The notes below the pieces were generated by a model. It did no database searches. It was not told the origin of the DNA and saw nothing but the letters and a program-made list of their open reading frames with translations. A program made the position numbers and the translations under genes. Below are positions 33,216-45,292 of a DNA stretch of 64,000 nt, in pieces. Source of the DNA: Buddleja alternifolia (Eukaryota > Streptophyta > Magnoliopsida > Lamiales > Scrophulariaceae); assembly GCA_019426215.1 (NCBI GenBank), contig CM033405.1, forward strand, positions 32,332,199 to 32,396,198, given 5' to 3'. Position 1 is the stretch's first letter. Each line of letters opens with the position of its first letter.

Positions 33216-36200
33216 ACATGAATATTCCTAATGATGATCCTAAGATCTTCATTTCCCATGTCCCATTGTTCTTTTTTGATTTGAATAGCAGATTCACCCA
33301 CTGATTTTGGGCACCGGTCTACCTCAATCAACTGTAGGGTTACAATTTCACCCATTGCACAAGGAATCTCTTGCAGATTCTCGCAATCATGCAACACCAA
33401 TCGTTGAAGCTTTGGGAAATGTTCACTCGAGAAGGAGACATCCCATTCAGAGAAATTGTATAATCCCTTCAGTTTCAAGAATCTGAGCTGTTGGAATTCA
33501 CCATCTCTTGTCTCCCATATTTCTCCCACAAGGGCATTGTATTCTAGTTTGAGAATCTCAAGGTTTGGCAATGCCCCAATAATCGACATCCTTTCCCAAA
33601 GCAATTTCAACCTAGATAGAGTTAGCTTTTTTATATTCGAGGGAAAGTTAATGTTTGCATCTTTCGCACCTCCATAAAAGGTGGTCATTTTGAGTGACTC
33701 AAGTTGAGTGAGGAAGCGGAGATCAGGATAACGATATGATAATGTCCCTTCATCATCCACCAATAAGGCTTCACATTCGCATTTGAGTTTGCGGAGATGG
33801 GGTGAACATTTTAACATCTCTACATCTTTCACCTTGCGAATACAAACATTGGAAAGATATTCGAGGTTATTGATGACCATTTGGGTGCTATTGCAATCTT
33901 CATCAAATATTGCGGTCCCTGCTTGAAGGTGTCTCAATTTCGCCAATTTGAGAAGACTTGAGGACATAGAGACTTTGTAATGCACAACAAGATATTCTAG
34001 ATTCACAAAGCTGGATATTGAAGCCGGTATAGCACGAATAGCCAAGTATCTCAAGTGAACCAGAGTTTCTATTCCAAACAAATCAACAGGGTTTATATTC
34101 CAGCAATCCAAGACTCTAAGTAACTCCATGCTGAGAACATTCAATGGTGGTGACATCAGAAGAAAGCCAATAAAAGAGCGAACATGGCGGCCATAACGTC
34201 CCAAAAGTAGATGCGAAGCTTCATAAATTGGATTTAGAGAGACAAAAGGCGATGGGGCATAGAGCCGCTGGTGTTTACCGTATATTGAGTAGTTACTGAA
34301 GCAAGAGAACAAAACAATATGAGTAAGATTCAAAAAAAAAATTAAGGGAAAAATAGATTGAGAGTTGGCGCGTAAGCTTACCCGTCCACCAATTTAAGAA
34401 AGTTTTCTGCTTCTGCTCTTCTCAAGCACAAGTCATGCAATAGATCATGAATAACACAATTTTTTACTCCATCGTCTGATCTTTTTCCAGTAACTATTAC
34501 TAAGCTTTTACCTATTAGCTCCATTAAATATTCTTCCGCCACACTCTCTAAGCTCTTCCTCTCGTGTTTGCATATGAATCCTTCTGCAATCCAAAGCCTT
34601 TTCAACTTCCTGACAGGGATTTCTTTGCCTTTCTGATATGCTCCAAAATAAAGAAAGCACGGTTTCAAATGATCTGGTAGATGTTTGTAACTGAGTTCCA
34701 ATATTTGCATCGTCGAATTGTTTTTGTCAGCAAAAATATATGACGCTAAACTTCTTCCCACATTTTCCCATGCACTTTTCTCCCTGTCCATAGTCCAAAG
34801 AATTCCAGCAACAACAATTACTGCAAGTGGTAGTCCGCAACAACTAATTGCAATTTGATTTCCAACATCTAGTAATTGTGGAGGGCAAGTTTCAATGCCA
34901 AACACCTTCTTCTGTAATAGCTCCCAACATTGTGCATTTGACAAAGTGGGAAGCTCATGAATAATGCTGTTAGGTGGCGCCACATCTTGATTCCGACTCG
35001 TGAATAATATTCGGCTCCCATTTCTATCATCTGGGAAACATCTTCGCAAATCATCCCACACATTTGAATCCCATATATCATCCATCACAATTAAGTACCT
35101 TCGCCCCTTTAAACTTTTGTAAATGTGTTCTGCTAAATTTTCTTCTTTCATTTTGAATATCTTATCCCTACCAAGCTCACTTTCTAAGCTAATGAGGATA
35201 TCAATTAATACACTTTTCCTTTGATATGCTTGTGAAACGACGCACCATGAAAGTTTGTCAAAGTAACAGTTAACTGTGGGATGAACGTACAATTTCTTTG
35301 CAAAAGTAGTTTTACCGAGTCCCGGCATCCCAAAGATGCCAATAGTCTGGAGATGCTCCTTTCCTCCTGTGAGTCGATCCAGAATATCTATTGTCTTGTC
35401 CTCTACACCAACTATAATGTCTTCAACATCAGAATTTTGTTTCGCATGTAATGATGGTTGTGCGCTAAAATCTTTTGCAACTTTTAAGGCTCCAATGTCG
35501 TTTTTTTTCTCGATTTCCTGAATTCCAATCTCAATAAGCTTAATCTTGTGGATAACATTTGGGATCCTGATGTTGAGATACCAGAGACGAGCATATCTAA
35601 CCAAAAATGAGTTGATTAGATATTCCGATTCATCCACCACATCTCTAATTCTCATCACAACTTCTTTCAATCCATCAATGTCTGAAAGTCTTATCACTTT
35701 TATATCCTTGAGGAAAGATAGGGAAAGCTTTAGCCCCTGGTGGAGTAAATTTATTTGACCCTTCATATTAACAATCAGATCATTCTCCCTATTCATTATA
35801 AGTTCCTCGAGATCACGAAGAAGCGAAACAATAGTCGAGAATGAATCCACTGCAGCAGCCTCCGGAGTTATAATATCAGTCTTGATGATTGAGGACGACG
35901 GATGTAGATTTGAGAAACTGATGATATTAGCTTTCAAGAGCTCAATCTGTTCGAACAGAGCACCAATGGATGTTCCGTCAATAAGATGTTTGGCAAAAAA
36001 CGAGTACACCAAACTACCTGCTTTATTGGCCACTGCCTCAAACTGTGCCAATAAATTCTCCTCAATCTCAGCAGCACCGAACAATGTAGTATCTGTATCC
36101 CCAAGAACCACAACAAGGCATCTCAATTCCTCCTTAAGATTGTTGATACTATCCGCAAATGAAAAAATCAAACCAATTCCATGAGATAGTAATTGAACAA

Positions 36201-36474
36201 GGAAATCAATAAAAGCTGCCACAACTTCCTTTTTCTTGTGCTTTTCAAATAACTGCTGAGGCTTTGGCAACATGAACAATTCCTCAAACTCTTTTGTCAA
36301 ATACGCTATTACCATTTCCGAACGTTCTTCAAAATGATCCAGGTCGGATTCAAGTTCTCTAAGGAGATGACTAATAGCAACTGAAAGATATGAATATCGA
36401 TCAGGTCTCAACTCCCATTCAATTCTTCGTGTGAAAATTTGTAACAGTTTTTTGTTTTTGGTGGAGGCATCCAT
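33167..36474 (-). CDS. NLR-A: R1-type CC-NB-ARC-LRR resistance protein, altered C-terminus
   Basis: Intracellular immune receptors of this class bind ADP/ATP in the NB-ARC domain and trigger defence on pathogen recognition. Exon 1 is 36474-34382 and exon 2 34295-33167; the intron (86 bp) has GT/AG ends and joins in phase (VDG|NYSIYG). 1,073 codons are open. Residues 1-370 form the R1-type N-terminal region. P-loop GMPGLGKTT is at about 382, kinase 2 LIVMDDIW at about 462, GLPLAV at about 545, and the MHD-type IHDLLHDL at about 673. LRRs fill exon 2 (IIGALPNLEILKLEY). The family stop after RNI is missing: the frame runs on into an inverted 3' UTR and ends TCTFFFPSEYTCI, so it has lost its own 3' end. 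An in-frame upstream ATG (36510) exists; 36474 was chosen by homology to NLR-B. It may be functional, but no poly(A) region of its own remains. Confidence 0.82.
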
Positions 36475-36930
36475 TCCTTCTCGGCGTTGCCACTGAATTT
36501 TGCTGAGCATTTGGATTGCAAATTAAGAACTGCTAAAGAAAATATTCATTGAAAAATAACGGGCATAATAGTTGGATCGGATACCATCATCACAAAAAGA
36601 AGACTGAAGTTTTTGACATTAGAAAAGAGAACAGATTTCCCAAGAAAATAATTCCATAATTTGAATATATAATCAAATTTGGGCGTACCAGATTCCGTAG
36701 GAATGCGTCTTCCTGTACTCAGTTCGAATCTGCTCTTTCTTCTCTCCCCAAAAAGTGAATCTTTAGCCCTTTGATCAAAGAAGTGAAGGGGGTGACGATG
36801 AATTAGAAGAAGCTATTGATATCAATAATTGTATTGACAATAATTCCAAGCGTTTTTGAATGGGGATCTGAAACCCGGAGGATTTTGATTCAAAGGGATA
36901 TAATTACACTCAACCCCCCCCCCCCCGGGG
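36475..36930 (-). promoter_or_regulatory. NLR-A upstream region
   Basis: Inverted copy of the DNA upstream of NLR-B and NLR-C (GGTACGCC..., TACAGGAAGACGCATTCC-like leader, CATCGTCACCCCCTTCAC). Ends in a C run next to GGGGGACGAGG at 36,916-36,935. No TATA box was assigned with confidence. Confidence 0.5.
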
Positions 36931-37440
36931 GACGAGGGGTGATTAGACAAACCTTCTCTTATTAAATTGATAATCACATTACAAATACACCCCTCAAACA
37001 TAGAAATGAGGTCTATAATTCGATTTATAAAAATTGAGAATTTAACAAAATTGTTTTAGTAGTAAAGTTCAAGGACCAAAAGTTTAATTCTCCAAACCTG
37101 TGACCGTATTTTATAGTTCCACCATAGCGCTGATAATGTAGTAGAACCTAACCTTACTTTATTCACCAACTTTTCATTGCAACAATTAAAAAAAATGAGG
37201 ATTAACAACTTTTTAGACTAAATCATCTTTTTATTTATTAAGTTAATAATTGATTAATTTTTTTTATTATTGTATCATTTTGTTTTAATTCTTCAAATTG
37301 ATAAATCATAAAATGCATAATTTATTTTGTATTATTATATTATTTAAATATTTGTATATAATTTATTTTTTATTTTAATATGGCAATTATCTATAAATAT
37401 ATGTTTTAAAAGATTCTACAAGATTAATTAAAAGAGTAAA

Positions 37441-37840
37441 ATTAATTGAATCCTTCAATTAATTTATATTCCATAATAGGTAAGTACTACACTTTCCTAA
37501 TTCTTTCAATTTCCTCGAAATTGATTAATCACATCTATTCAAGCATTGACTCTCTCGAGTTAGTGTATGACCCCTTAGGCTCATTTCTATCTAGTAGTAA
37601 GGTACACCTTTCCACAGTGCTAGTGTACCTTCCTAAAATGGAAAGTACTAGATTAAATCAATCCTTTGATTTAAGCAAGCCTCGAATTAGCCACCAAGCT
37701 AATTCTCGACACTTACAAATCGTGGTTGCCTACCTAGCATAGGGTCTCGAAGACCTAGATACAACGAAAGTAAAGATACGTCTTTTGCGATCTTGATCCT
37801 TGCAAGTAGGATCCCTCTATCTTTTCAGTTATATATAGTA
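37441..37840. other. Unidentified insertion within the inverted spacer
   Basis: About 400 bp without a match in the other spacer copies. It contains short repeats (AAGGTACACCTTTCC, GTGTACCTTCC) and one 98-codon plus-strand frame with no recognisable domain. It may be a transposon piece. Confidence 0.35.
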
Positions 37841-37905
37841 TATATTCTCCAAAAATATATATAGTTGTACCAAAAACAGAAAGAAAGGACATAATATATA
37901 TTTTA

Positions 37906-38164
37906 GGAAAAATTACACACAGACCCCCTCATTTATTATGTAATTACCAAAACTCCCTCTCACTTATTGAAAATTACGAACACACCACCTCATGTTAAGA
38001 ATTTATTACAATTACACCCCTGTGTGCTTAACAATTCTTATAAATTTACCCCTATAAACCTTGCAAATAGACTCCTTAAGAGGGTGTGTTGTTAATTTTC
38101 AATAAATGAAGGGGAATTTTAGTATTTACACAATAAGTGAAGGGGTCTGTGGGTAATTTTCCCT
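37906..38164. mobile_element. Mutator-type MITE with 9-bp target duplication
   Basis: Flanked by TATATTTTA (37897-37905 and 38165-38173). Same family as 2830-3086, here inverted with the block. Confidence 0.75.
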
Positions 38165-38327
38165 TATATTTTATAATCTATATCTATACTATATATAAAG
38201 GGAGGAGGTTATGGAATAACTACTTTTGGTCAACTCACTTTTTGGTATGTCATCTTGCATCCATTAAAATTTTGACAAGTGTCTAAGGTAGTTACTTCCA
38301 CCCATTTATTCTCTCATTTCAAGTTGT

Positions 38328-38349
38328 CCCCCCCCCCCCCCCCCCCCCC
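38328..38349. repeat. C homopolymer run followed by CT/CA repeats
   Basis: Complement of the G run at 2648-2667. The plus-strand Pro/Ser-rich frame here is a repeat artefact. Confidence 0.85.
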
Positions 38350-38805
38350 GCCCCTCTCTCTCTCACACACACACAACACACACGCATTTTCTACTTATTT
38401 TTCAAAATATTCTTTCTTTTTTCCCTTTTTATTTATTTCTTTTCTCTTTTCTATTGAACTAAGTAAAATTTATGTTTACTTATTTTAAAGCAACACATGA
38501 TACTAGAAAAAAATTCTTATGTCAAAACATTGAGTGAAATAATTATTCAAATTTATTAAATTACTTTTTTAGTCCCTCTGCTTTTCACAGAGACCTCATA
38601 TATCTATAGATATAATGCCATTGTTAAAATTTGGAGAATAAAGCAAGGTTACTTATGAATTCTCTAGTTAGTCTAAATGTAAATGCCAGTGTTTTTCTTT
38701 GAAGGAGCCTGCCCGGGAAATTACAGTCTAGATTCCTATCAAATTATGGAATTACTATAATGTCAAAAATTTCAGTCTTCTTTTGTGATGATCGTGATTT
38801 TAAAA

Positions 38806-39754
38806 ACCAATACAAACTACTCAATATACGGTAAACACCAGCGTCTGTATGCTCCATTGTGTTCTGTCTCTCTGAATCCAATTTATAAAGCTTCGCATCT
38901 ACTTTTGGGACGTTATGGCCGCCATGTTCGCTCTTTTATTGGCTATCTTCTGATGTCACCATTGAATGTTGTCAGCATGGAGTTACTTAGAGTCTTGGAT
39001 TGCTGGAATACAAACTCGGATGATTTGGTTGGAATAGAAACTCTGGTTCACTTGAGATACTTGGCTATTTATACTATGCCGGCTTCAATAGCCAGCTTTG
39101 TGAATCTAGAATATCTTGTTGTGCATTACAAAGTCTCTATATCCTCAAGTCTTCTGAAATTGGCGAAATTGAGACACCTTCAAGCATTGACCGCAACATT
39201 TGATGAAGATTGCAATAGCACCCAAGTGGTCATCAATAACCTCGAATATCTTTCCAACGTTCCAATGTTTGTATTCGCAATGTTTGAATGTAAAGCCTTA
39301 TGATGACGGGGAGATGTTAAAATGACCGACTACTCCTATCTCAACCGAAAGCAGTTCAACTTTCCCCGAACAGCTAACTATCAAATTGCTTGGAAAGGAT
39401 GTTGATTATGGGGCATTGAAAGCCTAGAATAAAAAATGGGAGACAAGAGATGGTGAATTCCAACAGCTCAGATTCTTGAAACTGTCAGGATTAGACAATT
39501 TCTGTAAATGGGATGAGGTCTCCTTCTCGAGTGAACATTTCCCAAAGCTTCAACAGTTGGTGTTGCATTGGTGCAGGAATCTGAAAGAGATTCCTTGTGC
39601 AATGGGTGAAATTGAAACGCTGCAGTTGATTGAGGTAGAATGGTGCCAAAAATCAGTGGGTGAATCTGCCACTCAAATCATAGAAGAACAAAGGGACATG
39701 GGAAATGAAGAACTTAGGATTATCATCGGGAGTATTCTTGATGATGGACGATGA
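38806..39754 (+). pseudogene. NLR-E: LRR-exon remnant of an R1-type NLR
   Basis: Begins at the second-exon sequence (NYSIYGKHQRLYAP) without exon 1 or a splice acceptor. Just before it (38,740-38,790) is DNA that in other copies lies upstream of exon 1, so the whole first exon has been deleted. LRR sequence is open to about 39,240, then a small deletion shifts the frame and stops it near 39,301. A scrambled stretch to 39,430 follows, then the last LRRs (SGLDNFCKWDEVSFSSEHF to GNEELRIIIGSI, stop at 39752). It ends with a typical NLR 3' UTR. Confidence 0.88.
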
Positions 39755-39759
39755 TGTAA

Positions 39760-41200
39760 TTGTAAATGTCCTTGCACTGCTATTATCTCTCTCCTTTTCA
39801 TTTTTGTGGTAAGCATAAGCTCTTGTAGAGGAAACGTGTTTAAATGCAAATGTATTCTCTTGGAAAGAGAAATGTACACGTATCATTTCTTTGTTATATT
39901 TATTATAAGATTTTGAACTACATTATTTATTGTAAGATATTGAAGAAAAAAGGGTAGTCGTAAAAATCATGTTACATAAGAATACAATACCTGTATTTGT
40001 GAATGTTTTTAAAATTAAATATAAATTACATCATTTTCTCGCCAAATCAATTTATATAACTTACTTTTCAATCACATTTTTCTTATTTGCTATTCATTCT
40101 AATCATTTCAAGTATGTATAGAATCTGATTCTTCTGTACTTGAGGAAACTCGGAAGCAATGGAGCGTTTGAGCTGTATTCTTTGTGACTTTAATATTACC
40201 TTATTATTTCATTCTGATGTTCTTGGTAGAGTGATGTAGAACATGGTATTATTGAATGAAAATTCGTTGGTATAATCCTTTTTTATGGATAAAGAGATTT
40301 TTTATTTATTTATAACTATTGTTTGTATGTTTTCTGGAATTCATGTCAACTGTTGAAATAGGGGTTTTCATGTTTCAGATTCTTATATTAAATTATTTGT
40401 GAATTATTTTGTTATGGGAGCAAACAAGCATAGAGTACAAATGACTGCTGCACAAACATAAAGATCGTTTTGTGCAATTGACTGCTGCATACTTCATATC
40501 AGCTGCTCAGTGAATACATGGTTTTTTTGCTTTCTCTACTAGTTCTTTTTTAAGGTTTCTTAATCATAGTAATGCTTATTGTATTTAGTTTGTTCCTCAG
40601 TTGAGTCATAATCTGACATCGAAGGATCACCGAATTGGCCATTGCTGAGAAATGGCAGTGTGAGTCTTTTGCTCCTATTTTTTGGTTGTCGTTATTGTCA
40701 TTTGTCAACACATTTATACGCACGCATTTAAGTTCTTGGTGATGATAACTCATTGCGCGATTACCATTTTACTGATGATTGATAGGGTTGCTTCTGCTCC
40801 GGGAAAGGTTTTACCAGATTTGACAATCGAGTAAGTGCCACAAATATTCATGTGCTTTATTCTGTCTAGTGTTCGAATTTGACAATTTTTCAACGAAAAT
40901 TATCAAGAATGTGCACAAATATATTTTCCTTATTCTACACTTTTTTCTCTAATGCAGCCCGCTTCCCAACTGATGATAAGTACGCGAGGCAGAGGTTTCT
41001 TCTAAATCTGCTACCAACACAACAGCCACTTAGTGTTGTATTGCTTTGTATCTTGATGAAGATATTATTTGATTTTTCTCATCAAAAAAATTGAGAAAAG
41101 GAAAAACCTAGATTTGTTATGCGTTGTGTCATTTACTCTGTTAGCTCTCTGAATCTTTGTAATCTTGCATCTTTAAGGACTTCTATACTGTGCTAAACCA
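39760..41200 (+). other. Region with exon-like pieces, gene not identified
   Basis: After the NLR-E 3' UTR (to about 39,960), two short stretches look exon-like: about 40,780-40,830, encoding RVASAPGKVLPDLTIE before a GTAAG donor, and about 40,955-41,093, DDKYARQRFLLNLLPTQQ after an AG. The first resembles the GHMP-kinase style start VASAPGKVL, but what follows does not fit. No continuous gene could be built, so this is at most a remnant. Confidence 0.25.
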
Positions 41201-41208
41201 TTTCGTAA

Positions 41209-41670
41209 CACTACAAAAAATATTATCTAATGTAACAAAACATTTGTGAGGAAATCAAACTTCGCCATATAAAAAGCATTAATGTGACGAAATTTTGGTT
41301 CGTCATTTTACATATCATGTGTTGTGATGAAGTTATCGTTTCACGCAATAGAGTCCATTTAATGTGAGGAATTATATTTTTTCTCACAATAGATAACAAA
41401 ATTCCTCTCAATAAGTGTTAATATATAGCGACAAAAGAATTTCCTCACCTAAAAATTAAAAAAATGAAATATTGAACTTCTAATTTTTCTTTAAGCATCA
41501 CTCTTGGTGTGGAAATAAAATTCGTCGCATTATGTGTTAGATAATGCGACGCTCGTTGTGTTCATCACATTATATCTAAGATAATGTGAGGAGTACCCGT
41601 TCATCGCAATAGGTTGCTTTTATTGCGAGGAAAAATGAATTCCTCGCACCTGAAACAAATGATTATTTCC
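41209..41670. mobile_element. Possible CACTA-type transposon end
   Basis: CACTACAAAAAATATT at 41,209 resembles the CACTA terminal repeat. It is followed by many short subterminal variants in both orientations (TGTGACGAA, AATGTGAGGAA, TTCCTCGCA). The opposite terminus was not found. Confidence 0.35.
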
Positions 41671-41889
41671 ACCCTAGATAATTGTTTTCCCTCCTTCATT
41701 TTAGTTTTTCATTTTTTGTTTTAAGTATTCCCACCATGATTTTAATTATGTGAGAATTTCATTTGTTACAATATATATTAATTTTGAAGCATTTCTCAAA
41801 ACACTACGTTGTTTGTTTATTAAGTATCTTTTTTATATTAAAGGAACAATATTGTTTGTCTAATCGTTTCTTTCTTTCTAGGTATAATT

Positions 41890-42870
41890 AGAATTGAAAA
41901 ACGAACCAAATTACTCGAGATTGTTCACTAAAAGTATGTTTGAGCTTGGTTCATTACCATATCATACTAAACCTGAACAATATTTGAAATTCGGCTTGAG
42001 CTTGATTCAATTAGTTAAAAATAATAAAATATGTAAAAAAATCAAGTTACTCGAACATAACTCGTTTTGGCTCAATTAAAGCTCGTTTGAGTTCGTCTCA
42101 ATTAACAATCAAACTAAGCTCAAACCCAAATTTTGAAGCTTGAAAGACAATTTGTTTGGCTCGACACAACTCATTTACAACGCCTAGGTATAGAGTTCTT
42201 TCGCCGCTAGTACTCGACCATTCTAATTATGGAGTGCAAGTCGAGTGAAGTCGGATCAAATCAAGTTGGAGTCGAGCTTCACGAGCTTGAATTTCCCATT
42301 GAGTCGAGCTCGAGCCCAACTCCCTCAGTTCCTTATCACGAGCTGTCCAATTATATATATATACTAGTCGGAACCCTGTGCCAAGACACGAATACAAATC
42401 AAGTAGATAAAAATAATCTAATCTATATATATACACGTAATATCATTGTATAATTTATTTATTTATAATATGAAGATTAAAAGCTTGGTGCTATTTTCAT
42501 GATTATCATCGAACAATAATTTATATGATTATTGAAAAGCGTATGTTTAGGACTGTAAACAAGTCGAGTCCAGTCGAACAAATTGTTGTTCAAACTTGTT
42601 TGAATTATTATCGAGCTTCAAATTTGTGTTTGAGCTTGGTTTGATTGTTAATTGAGTCGAGTTTAAACGAGCTTTAATCGAATCGAATACGAGTTGGGCT
42701 CGAGTAGTTTCACTATTTTGCACATATTTTAACACATTGTACTAATCGAGCGAACTTGAGCCGAGATTCATACTTACCGAACACATCAAAAGTTGCTCAA
42801 AATTGGTTTGATTTGTTAACAAATCAAGCTCAAACAAGGTTTTAATTTACTGAATTGCCTCGAGTCGAAT
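41890..42870. mobile_element. GAGCTCGAG-rich repeat pair, probable MITE or TE debris
   Basis: Two blocks (41,895-42,340 and 42,545-42,870) rich in CGAGCTT/TTTGAGCTTGG/GAGTCGAG words in opposing orientation. This is a common plant transposon-end signature whose superfamily I cannot fix. No gene seen. Confidence 0.3.
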
Positions 42871-43028
42871 ATCGACTAGTTAGTTTGATTTGTCTTGAAT
42901 TTAAATTATATTGTTGACTAATTTATCTTGAGTTTTAAATGTTGAGTATTTAGATAAAGAATAGTAACTACATTTATCTAAATTAAATGAAAAAATATAA
43001 ATTAAATTAGAATGATAAATAACTATAT

Positions 43029-43890
43029 GGGAAAATTTCACGTTTGATCCCATAACTTAGCGTTTTTCAATTTTGGTCCCATTGTTTACGGGTTTATCAC
43101 ATGGTATCCAATAACTTCCATTTTTTTCAATTTTGGTCCCACCGTCTAAAAAAGTAATGGGGAGATGACACATGTCTGTTAGTCAAAATAATTTTTTATT
43201 TTTTATTATGTTCTATTTTTATTTTTGATTTTTTATATTCATATACATATATATACTTATATTATATGCATATATATATACATATATACATATACATATG
43301 AGATTGGTGGTGGTGCCGGTGATTGGTGAGGGTGGCGGCTGCGTAGGTCTGGGGGGTGAGATTGGTGGTGGTGGCGGGGGCGGATCTGGGGATAAGAATG
43401 GTGGTGGCGGAGGCGATTGTGTGAGGGTGGTGGCGGAGGCGATTGTGTGAGGGTGGTGGTGGATTGATTGATGGTGGTGGTGCAGCAGGTCGTGGTTGTA
43501 GTGGTGGCGGCGCCAACAGCTGGAATGGGAGGCGGCAGTGGGCTGGCGGCGGCGGTGGAGGTGGAGGGAAGGTGGTGTTCATGGTGTTGGGTATGGATTT
43601 GGTGTAGAGATTAAAAATTAGGGTTTGGGTATAATTTTGGGGGAAGAAGATGAAGAAGAAAAAGGGGAAATTAAAAAAAAATAAATAAAAAATAGGTTTT
43701 TAGGATTTTTTTTTTTTAAGGTTTGACTAACGGAGCACATGCCAACTCCGTTAATTTTTGGGTGAAAATCGTTAATGAGACCAAAATTGGTAAATAATGC
43801 AAATTATGGGATACAATGTAATAAACACGTAAATAATGAGATCAAAATTGAAAAAAGCCTAAGTTATGGGATCAAAAGTGAAATTTTCCC
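43029..43890. mobile_element. Mutator-like element with captured-looking interior (Pack-MULE candidate)
   Basis: Terminal inverted repeats of about 50 bp (GGGAAAATTTCACGTTTGAT... and complement). Perfect 9-bp flanks TAACTATAT at 43020-43028 and 43891-43899. The 862-bp element holds a GC-rich middle that is unlike its terminal repeats and the surrounding DNA. Confidence 0.85.
43262..43582 (-). CDS. Proline-rich reading frame inside the Mutator-like element
   Basis: 106 codons, MNTTFPPPPPPPPAHCR at the start, with Pro, Ala, Thr and His-rich sequence. It is preceded (minus strand, 43,583-43,670) by a purine/pyrimidine-biased leader resembling a plant 5' UTR. It ends in AT-repeat sequence (MYMYICIYICI), so the true 3' end is absent. 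It may be the first exon of a host gene captured by the element. The low-complexity composition makes coding status doubtful. Confidence 0.3.
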   Translation of the reverse strand: MNTTFPPPPPPPPAHCRLPFQLLAPPPLQPRPAAPPPSINPPPPSHNRLRHHPHTIASATTILIPRSAPATTTNLTPQTYAAATLTNHRHHHQSHMYMYICIYICI

Positions 43891-44818
43891 TAACTATATT
43901 TATCTTGAATTTTTATGTATAAAGATTTTATGAAAATAATAAAAACTTAGAATGATTGTAGCGAAAACATGATATCAAATTTTTTTACTTTCTCATTACT
44001 CCATAAAGCAGCAGCTTGAGGGGAAAAAAAGCTTGAACCCTACCCACCAGCCATCGTGCGCCTCAGGCCAAATCATTGCGGGAAAACCACCACAACTACC
44101 ACTGATTCAGCCCGACCTTCAACCCTTCTGACTCAGTCCATGCTGCCTCCACATCGTGGAGTGTTGGTAATTTTCAATAAGTGAAGAGGAGTTTTGGTAA
44201 TTACATAATAAATGAGAGGGTCTGTGTGTAATTTTTCCTATAATATATACTATGTCCTTTTTTTTGGTACAAATATATATTTTTGGAGAATATATACTAT
44301 ATATAAATGAAGAGATGATTAGAGAGTTTCTTAACAGACGATTGTAAGTTTTTTGTTAAAGATATTCACCATTTTGTATCTATCTCAATCATGTCTCGAG
44401 CAATTTCACTTGAGACACTTGAGATGATTAGGGGGTGTGTCTGTAATTATTAATTAGTGAGGGGAGGTTTGTGTAATTACTCTATCATTGAGAGGTGTGA
44501 GTGTAATTATCCCTGAAAATTAGTATATACCCAAACGATTTAATAACATGAAAAAGCTCTGTTTACACGTCTATATGGTTATAATTCTCCCATTTGAAAT
44601 TAATAGCACATATAAAAATTGGTTATAATTCTCCCATTTGAAATTAATACCACATATAAAAATTGGTTATAATTCTCCCATTTGAAATTAATAGCACATA
44701 TAAAAATTAGTCATATACCCTATCAATTTAATATGGAAAGGGAGGGAAAGCAAGAGAACTTCTGCCATTGAAATTTACAAGTTTACATGGTTAAAATTCA
44801 GCGGCTGTAGCAGACAAC

Positions 44819-45000
44819 TGTTAGATTAGAGAAAACCCCGTAGGGAACTTGTATTCTTGAACATATTTATAGAGATATATGTACTTGGTAAACAAGAAAC
44901 CCTAACTATAAATAAGGAAAAGATAAATACAAGGAAACATAAGAAACCTAAATTAACATAAATATTAGAAAGATATAGAAATATTTTATATTATCTAACA
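44819..45000. mobile_element. Solo LTR of the TRIM family
   Basis: TGTTAGATTAGAGAAAACCC...TATCTAACA, 182 bp, with 5-bp flanks ACAAC on both sides (44814-44818 and 45001-45005). Spacer copy 1 has the empty site GCAGACAACTACTTCG at about 3,643. A clean insertion followed by LTR-LTR loss. Confidence 0.92.
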
Positions 45001-45292
45001 ACAACTACTTCGTTTTTTTACAAGCTGATAAGAGTTGAGATCAACTTTCTTTTGTACAAATTATACTTATGGAGTTTTGTGATTTGGCCTCTCACGTAAT
45101 GTTCCTCCTCTTTTGCGTGGAAACTACGTGCTTTTTATTCATATGACCCGAAATTTAATATTATCGTCTATTTCACTTGAAACACTTAGATGACTTTGTA
45201 TGTGTTCTCTCAATATGGACTTCATATTTTTTGAATTGCTATTCTTCATTCATGCTTGAGTGATATGGAATGAACTACTTTTTTTTTTTTTT

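Larger units (their letters stand above)
37020..38617. repeat. Inverted partial copy of the spacer and cyclin promoter
   Basis: Reads as the reverse complement of pieces of 1.30-6.0 kb: for example, 37,050-37,170 matches 5,760-5,890, and 38,380-38,520 matches 2,130-2,590. At 38,575-38,617 it matches the cyclin copy 1 promoter (1,313-1,360). With NLR-A it forms one inverted block of about 5.4 kb. Confidence 0.85.

Noticed and set aside
36475..36510. NLR-A starting at the upstream ATG (MLSKIQWQRREG)
   Set aside because: The matching sequence in NLR-B lies upstream of its ATG and has no equivalent start; the MDAST start is shared in position with NLR-B and NLR-C.
40780..40830. Phosphomevalonate kinase start (VASAPGKVL)
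   Set aside because: Only nine residues fit; the following residues and exon do not match the kinase as I know it.
43262..43582. A real arabinogalactan or extensin gene
   Set aside because: No signal peptide or regular SPPP/AP repeats, and it ends in an AT repeat within a transposon.
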